A stretch of DNA of 64,000 bases from Luteolibacter flavescens (GTDB lineage: Bacteria; Verrucomicrobiota; Verrucomicrobiia; Verrucomicrobiales; Akkermansiaceae), in the NCBI RefSeq assembly GCF_025950085.1, contig NZ_JAPDDS010000002.1, forward strand, positions 124,001-188,000, in the 5' to 3' direction. The notes under the pieces were generated by a model, which was given only the letters and a program-made list of their open reading frames with translations, was not told the origin of the DNA and made no database searches. Positions 62,642 through 64,000 of this stretch are shown in pieces (within the stretch, counting starts at the first letter, position 1; the number at the start of each line of letters is the position of its first letter). Position numbers and translations under genes: made by a program.

Positions 62642-63319
62642 TCAGCCGATCCGGCTATCGAGCTGGAAAACCTGGCCGGAGGTGTGGGGGAGGTGCCGGT
62701 GGAGGTGGACGAGGAAGGAGGACACCGCGTCCGGTGTATTGAAGTCGCCCAGCACGTGATCCCGCCGGACCTGCTCTCGCCGCTCCGCGGAGAGCGTGGC
62801 GGTCATGCGGGTCTCGAGGAAGCCGGGCAGGATGACATTCGCGCGGACCCCGGCGGGGCCCAGCTCCCGGGCGAGGCTTTTCCCCAGGCCGATGAGCCCG
62901 GCCTTTGCCGCGGCATAGGCTGCCTGCCCCGCGGGCGGATGGAGCGCGGAGTAGCTGGAGATGAAAACAATGTGGCCCCGACGTGCACGCACCATGGAGC
63001 GCGAGGCGGCGGCGGCGCAGCGTGCGGCCCCGCGGAGATTCACGGCGAGCACCTCATCCCAAGCTGCTTCATCGAGGCGGGCGAGGGGAGCATCCCGGGT
63101 AATGCCCGCATTGCACACCAGCAGCTCCGGCTGGTGACTGCGGAAGAAATCCCGGACCGCCTCCGGATCCGTCACGTCCAGCTCGCGGCGGCCGGGGGAA
63201 AGCACCTCATGGCCTGCCGCTGAAAATGCCGCGTGGAGGGACCGGCCCAGCCCGCCCTCGCCCCCGGTGATCACGACAAGTCCGCCCACGCCGTGCAGCG
63301 TGGGCGGACTCAGGGTCAT
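62642..63319 (-). CDS. Short-chain dehydrogenase/reductase (FabG-like)
   Basis: A 225-residue SDR from the ATG at 63319 (MTLSPPTLHG). The cofactor motif is 'TGGEGGLGRSL', 'LLVCNAGITRDAPL' is the N-A-G strand, and the active site shows Ser in 'FISSYSALH' and Tyr-x-x-x-Lys in 'AAYAAAKAGLIG'. It ends like 3-oxoacyl-ACP reductases ('GQVFQLDSRIG'). The substrate is unknown; it could serve fatty-acid or polyketide reduction. Confidence 0.88.
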   Translation of the reverse strand: MTLSPPTLHGVGGLVVITGGEGGLGRSLHAAFSAAGHEVLSPGRRELDVTDPEAVRDFFRSHQPELLVCNAGITRDAPLARLDEAAWDEVLAVNLRGAARCAAAASRSMVRARRGHIVFISSYSALHPPAGQAAYAAAKAGLIGLGKSLARELGPAGVRANVILPGFLETRMTATLSAERREQVRRDHVLGDFNTPDAVSSFLVHLHRHLPHTSGQVFQLDSRIG

Positions 63320-63347
63320 GGGCAAGGATAGCTGGAAAGGCCTGCTC

Positions 63348-63899
63348 CTACTTCTTGGCAGGCTCGACCGCCGGGGTGGACGTGCTCGCGGAGCTCCCGG
63401 GGCGGATGATAATGGCGTGCTCCTCGTACTTCACCACGGCGCCCACCTGCTTCACGAGCATGTCGAGCACGGCATTCGCAGGCACGCTTTTCACCTGCAG
63501 CGTCACGAGGGATTCGCCGAGTTTGTTCGAGGGATCCTGGACGATGAAGTTCGGCGAGAATTTCTTGTCCGACTTCTTCTCCACCATGATGCCGAGCGCG
63601 GCGAGTCCCTCGGAGAGCTCCACGCGGTCGAACTCCACCTGATCGATGGTGTATTCGGAGAGCTTCTTCGCACGGCCGCGCGCGACGATGGCGGTGCGGC
63701 GGTTCTTCAACTCGAGCAGTTGATAGCGGGCGTCGGCGTAGGTGGGGCGCAGCTTCAGCGCTGCGCGGAAGGAGGCTTCGGCCGTCTGGACGTCGCCATC
63801 GCGGATGGCGTCGATACCGGCCTGGTACATCTCGGACGCCTTGTCGGCGTGGGCGGGGATGGCGGTGATCGCTATGAGCGTGAGGATGAGTTTTTTCAT
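63348..63899 (-). CDS. Exported TPR protein with a secretin/STN-like domain
   Basis: Starting at the ATG at 63899 (MKKLILTLIAI) gives 183 residues with signal peptide ending 'IPAHADK'. Two TPR-like helices follow ('MYQAGIDAIRDGDVQTAEASFRAALKLRPTYADARY'). From about residue 85, 'FDRVELSEGLAALGIMVEKKSD' and 'VTLQVKSVPANAVLDMLVKQVGAVVKYEEHAIII' give the alpha/beta repeat of secretin N-terminal domains. Similar TPR plus secretin-like proteins occur in Verrucomicrobiota; it may belong to an envelope or pilus system, but no secretin gene lies in the window. Confidence 0.75.
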   Translation of the reverse strand: MKKLILTLIAITAIPAHADKASEMYQAGIDAIRDGDVQTAEASFRAALKLRPTYADARYQLLELKNRRTAIVARGRAKKLSEYTIDQVEFDRVELSEGLAALGIMVEKKSDKKFSPNFIVQDPSNKLGESLVTLQVKSVPANAVLDMLVKQVGAVVKYEEHAIIIRPGSSASTSTPAVEPAKK

Positions 63900-64000
63900 A
63901 ACGCGGGTTGCAGGTTGGGAAGAGATGGCAATCCAGATGACTACCACTCATCTGAGAAACTGACGGTGAGAGGCATCCACATCAACTGTGATTCCAAGGG

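Overview
The window reads as chromosomal DNA of a GC-rich Gram-negative member of the Verrucomicrobiota, most like the Luteolibacter/Verrucomicrobiaceae side of the phylum. This is inferred from gene content, with no rRNA to confirm it. Supporting points are several very large secreted proteins that end in a 'DPDGDG..N..EF' calcium-loop plus beta-sandwich module, a passenger-repeat (PATR) surface protein next to an ECF sigma/anti-sigma pair, the long three-domain form of IspG, a clpS-DUF2017 pair, and the rplU-rpmA order. I see no tRNA, rRNA, CRISPR array, transposase or phage gene.

Layout. 1-2249: 3' part of a membrane protein with repeated bacterial PH (bPH2) domains. 2393-8546: a signalling operon of a membrane GAF hybrid kinase with three receivers, CheR, a receiver-less CheB and a second hybrid kinase, with no MCP, CheA or CheW nearby. 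8550-18165: a ten-module secreted protein, a GNAT enzyme, a secreted PHP phosphoesterase, a NodIJ-type ABC exporter and a GH43-like secreted enzyme. 18166-24642: a 2158-residue multidomain metzincin protease. 24711-28927: a lipoprotein, a PATR surface protein, and an ECF sigma/anti-sigma pair whose anti-sigma has a carbohydrate-binding-like ectodomain. 29242-37722: a giant DUF3686-type AAA+ ATPase, a GxxExxY nuclease-fold gene, a YqiK-type flotillin and a YqiJ/NfeD-like partner. 37858-47251: a LolC/E-like permease, a beta-propeller protein, a GYF-domain membrane protein, lipoamide dehydrogenase, a TraB/TIKI-like protein and a DUF4394 protein. 47420-54701: ispG, clpS-DUF2017, a GT9 glycosyltransferase, hypotheticals, CBM9-like, DUF1287 and sialate O-acetylesterase-like genes. 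54747-63899: an unknown exported protein, alaS, a duplicated intergenic repeat, pyrE, two paralogous small membrane proteins, rpmA/rplU, tsaE, a lipoprotein, an SDR and a TPR/secretin-like protein.

The most unusual structures follow. (1) The GxxExxY gene sits in a 603-bp unit bounded by 47-bp inverted repeats that match at 45 of 47 positions. It lies between the flotillin operon and the giant ATPase gene, and looks like a small mobile or formerly mobile nuclease unit. (2) The flotillin, NfeD-like and giant AAA+ set is a candidate membrane-remodelling or stress system. (3) About 300 bp inside alaS falls to roughly 44-45% GC, against about 65% around it, and coincides with extra residues before the conserved DTYGFP block. 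(4) A ~197-bp intergenic sequence downstream of alaS is tandemly duplicated; each copy holds two opposed REP-like hairpins and a terminator-like hairpin. (5) Three unrelated secreted proteins share the same C-terminal module, which suggests a common export or surface-anchoring signal.
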